This document shows positions 60,650 to 64,000 of a stretch of DNA of 64,000 nt, piece by piece. Both the position numbers and the translations under genes were made by a program. The notes below the pieces were generated by a model, which saw nothing but the letters and a program-made list of their open reading frames with translations, ran no database searches and was not told where the DNA came from. Source of the stretch: Ailanthus altissimus (taxonomy: Eukaryota; Streptophyta; Magnoliopsida; Sapindales; Simaroubaceae). Numbering within the stretch: position 1 is the stretch's first letter; the number at the start of each line of letters is the position of its first letter. Location of the stretch: positions 28,440,501 to 28,504,500 of the forward strand of contig OX327695.1 of assembly GCA_946807835.1 (NCBI GenBank). Direction: 5' to 3'.

Positions 60650-63620
60650 AACAATGAGCATAAATTAATAATTGTATATTTTAAAACTAATATTTTCGTC
60701 TAAATTAAAGAAAAAATTTATAAAATAAGGGAAAATTAAATATTTCAAATTTATTTGTGACAAATTTATCAATTAGACCTAATCATTGGGATAAATGTGT
60801 TCTTATCCCAATTTTAAAATATAAAACTTACTACAAAATCTTCTTGTTGTTCCTATTTAAAGTATAAGAACTTTATGCAATTTTTTTTTTTAAAGAAAAT
60901 TTTATGCAATGTCTTTTTTCTAATTTTTTTTTTTGCATTCGGGCATTTGTTCTAATAATTAGTTTTATGCACCTCTCTTGCTTTGATCAGGAGGTTTGAA
61001 CCTTAATTGATACTAGGACAGTGTATTTTATTTTATTTGTTGTGAAGATAATTATTCTTTGTGTATGAATAATTATTGAAAGCTTTTATTCTGAATACAT
61101 AACCTATTATTCTTTCATTTTATGAATTATTTAATTTAAATATTTATTAGTGTATAATGTAGTATTATCATTATTATTGTACAAGTTAATGTAACATTCA
61201 AAAAAAATCTTAAACTTGTGAATTTTTTTTCAATTCATATTGATTGTATTTTGTAAATCTTATATTGTCCAAAATGTTATACTCTTTGTTTGATAATTTA
61301 ATACATTTTTATGAAGTAGTTTAATAAATTTTAACAATCTAATTATAAAGGGTTAACATTACATTTTTACCTCCACTTTAATATAGGTATCGAATTCAAA
61401 TTATCTCTACCAATAAATAAATAAAATGCTATCGATAAAATTTAAAAGTGTTAAACGATTTAAAAAGTATTTTTGGTATATCCATCGAACTATGAAAAGT
61501 AAATAGAGATTTGAAAGCATTTTTAAATGGCAATGAAAATGTACAATCAATTACGATGTTCTTGAACTTGATGGCCCATTTTTATTACGAAGGCTATGGG
61601 TACATTATTTTGAAAACAAAGATGCGGGCTTGAAATGAAGCCCATGTTCAGTTTCTGAGGCCTATATGTAAAGAATTCGACTAAAATTATTGACCTGGCG
61701 CCCATTTGATTGGGATGGGCCCAGAAAATTTGGTGTAATTTTCTTTAAAAGAAGTTTATTCGTAATTAAAATAAATCATTATCAATATATTTAACATTTT
61801 TATTCGAATAATGGCAATGGAGGGTCTCACATTTTTTCTATTATATGAAAATATAATGGGCTTATTTTAGAGTGACCCCATTTGACCAGAAAAATAAATT
61901 TATAAGTATACCTATATATAATATTTTTGTACAAAAATATTATAAACACTAATATCTATTATACACATTAAATCTCTAATTTTATAAATATGTTAACATC
62001 TAAAAATTCTTATTAAATAGATGAAATAATAATTTTTGTAAATGAGAGATTAGGTATTTAAAAATAATAATAATTTGTAACAGGCTATATGATTTATCAG
62101 AAAATGGATGATAGTTATCGTTTTCTATCTAGATAAATATTTATGAAAATTCTTAAATGTTATCAAACTTTGAACTCTGAAATCTTAGATCTAGTTAATT
62201 TTAAAACATTTATATATTTAAAAGCAATCTGAATTAAATGATTTTTCAGAATTTCTCTAATTAATTCACTAAAAAATTAATAAAATATAATGAAAATTGG
62301 GGTTGATGAGATAAAACTAGAGGTCAATATTCTCTTTGTAATGACTGTAATCATATTTGCACAAAAGAAAAAAGAAAGTGAAAAACGGCACTCGTTATGA
62401 AATACCCTCTCAATGATCAACGTTTGTAAATCTTCCCATGTGCATGCCATAATTGACGTCAAATTTTCCCTCATGTACTTTTCAATTTTCAAGAAAATAT
62501 TCGTTAGGGTGCTGCCATAAATCATAATGTTTGTAACACCATAATCATTACCCTCGAGTTTTTTATAAAAAAAAAAAAAACAAGTAACACACAAATACAA
62601 TAAAAATAAAAGTTTCCTAACTTGGATTCAATTCAACTTTGCATGTGGGTTGCCAAAAATTCCCCACGTAAAAACATGTGCTGCATGTTGAACAAGCATG
62701 CAAAATTATTCCATCGATTTTAGTCGACTAATGGCCAAAAACCATAATATGCTTCGTGTCAGTTAATCAATTTGATTATTGTTGTTATTATTTGATTTTT
62801 CTTTTAGAATGTTTTGTAGTTGACAATGAGAATGAGTAGTCATTGATTATCTAATATAAGATTTGATCTGTATAAATGTGGAAAATTACAAACATATATA
62901 TAAGATACAATTTTGATGCAGTTTATTATTTGAAAATTTGCTAATTTAATCCTAAAATTTTTGTTGAATTTTTAATTAATTCCTATATATTTTTTAAATA
63001 TTTCAATTAATTTTTGTTGTTGAAAAAAAAAAGTTCAAACTGTAATTTTTAAAGATAACAAAATAATTTGATATGCACAATAGATTCTTTTATATTTGAA
63101 TTTTTTTTTGTATTACTCTCAAAGAGTGTCCTTTAAACGTTATTTTTTTTGAAAAAAGTAATTAAGGTATTTATAAATAAAAAAACATAAGACTAATTAA
63201 GTAATTCAACTAAACAAGTAATTTTCTCTTATTAATTTTAAGCAATTAGAGATTCTTAGGTTAGTGGTACATTTTTAAAATGTCAATTATACATTATCGT
63301 TTAATTATTGCGTAACTTATAAATCATTAAGATTTATCTTTAATATTAAATTAATTTTCACTTAATAGTTTAAAATTTAAATTGAGTGACTTCACTAATA
63401 TGATAACATAGCTAAGATTCAGACCTCCGATCTTAAAACCGGATTTATACTTTATTTGTAGTAATTTGTTACAATTTATTTTTAATATTAATATTAAAAT
63501 TTTGAATTCAGTGATTAACTATTATAAATGATATTATCTTCAAATTATAAAAACATGCAAATTAATAAAAATCTACAATGGTTACGAGGATCCCACTACC
63601 GGATAATGGATAAAGAAAAT
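60650..63620. other. AT-rich intergenic DNA, nothing firm
   Basis: The 107-codon minus-strand frame at 62277-62600 has no recognisable domain. No transposon ends were recognised. Confidence 0.5.
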
Positions 63621-63625
63621 TACTT

Positions 63626-63676
<51 letters not shown>
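63626..63676. repeat. Compound microsatellite (TA)n(TG)n
   Basis: About 15 bases of alternating TA followed by about 37 bases of uninterrupted TG. Confidence 0.95.
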
Positions 63677-63677
<1 letters not shown>

Positions 63678-64000
63678 GCTTAAATGAACGTGGAATGGAA
63701 AATGAAAGATGGTGAAACAACGGCAAACAAAGATGATGGCAATCACAAGCTATTACAGGCCACAAAAAATGGATGAGGTTTATAAGTAAGAGTATATATA
63801 AATTCAGATATTTAATTTGATTTAGATGATAAAAAATTTATATTTAAATAGTATTATTATAAGTTAAAGAAATGTCAAACAATGATATATAGTTGATTTT
63901 ATTATAAAGAGAAAATATATTACCGCCTTAGAAATAAAAAGAAGTAGTGTGAATATATAAATTTGTTGTTGAACTCAGAATAGTCCAAAATTTAATGGAT

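Noticed and set aside
62277..62600. 107-codon minus-strand ORF
   Set aside because: AT-rich and Phe/Ile-rich with no domain. I could not link it to any exon nearby.

Overview
This is nuclear DNA from a flowering plant, almost certainly a eudicot. The evidence is the very AT-rich background, GT-AG introns, plant-specific protein families and many plant transposon families. I cannot name the species from the sequence alone.

Host genes occupy a minority of the window. (1) At the left edge, minus strand, are the first 13 exons of VPS35, a retromer subunit; its 3' part lies outside the window. (2) At 10808-11368, minus, is a truncated relic of a histidine phosphotransfer (AHP) gene of the cytokinin pathway. 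(3) At 19228-22197, minus, is a three-exon plant-specific protein of unknown function with an eight-fold 14-residue repeat; its long first intron holds a plastid-type tRNA-Leu(CAA) copy. (4) At 26951-28001, minus, is a heavy-metal-associated isoprenylated protein (HIPP26-like). (5) At 52728-56261, plus, is a five-exon GDSL esterase/lipase. (6) At 56817-58678, minus, is a four-exon F-box protein of the FBS4 type, tail-to-tail with the GDSL gene. A single AAA-ATPase exon relic lies at 43605-43939. These genes are functionally unrelated neighbours and I see no gene cluster.

The rest is a transposon landscape. Three solo LTRs of one Copia family are at 10060-10671, 12986-13775 and 31300-32120. 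A second, roughly 2-kb LTR family is present twice in opposite orientations (14965-17229 and 33986-35995), and the second copy is inserted into a decayed Copia reverse transcriptase. The Copia gag, protease and integrase relic at 37236-39476 lies on the other strand. CACTA remains are a TNP2 relic at 29117-29718 and a terminus at 32568. Three tRNA-like SINEs and several foldback MITEs are also present.

The most complete mobile element is a Mutator-like element (MULE) at 45894-50031. It has roughly 400-bp terminal inverted repeats, a 9-bp target duplication with one mismatch, a 5' transposase half, a convergent DUF1985 gene and an unusual GC-rich palindromic minisatellite. One internal deletion seems to have removed the 3' halves of both of its genes.
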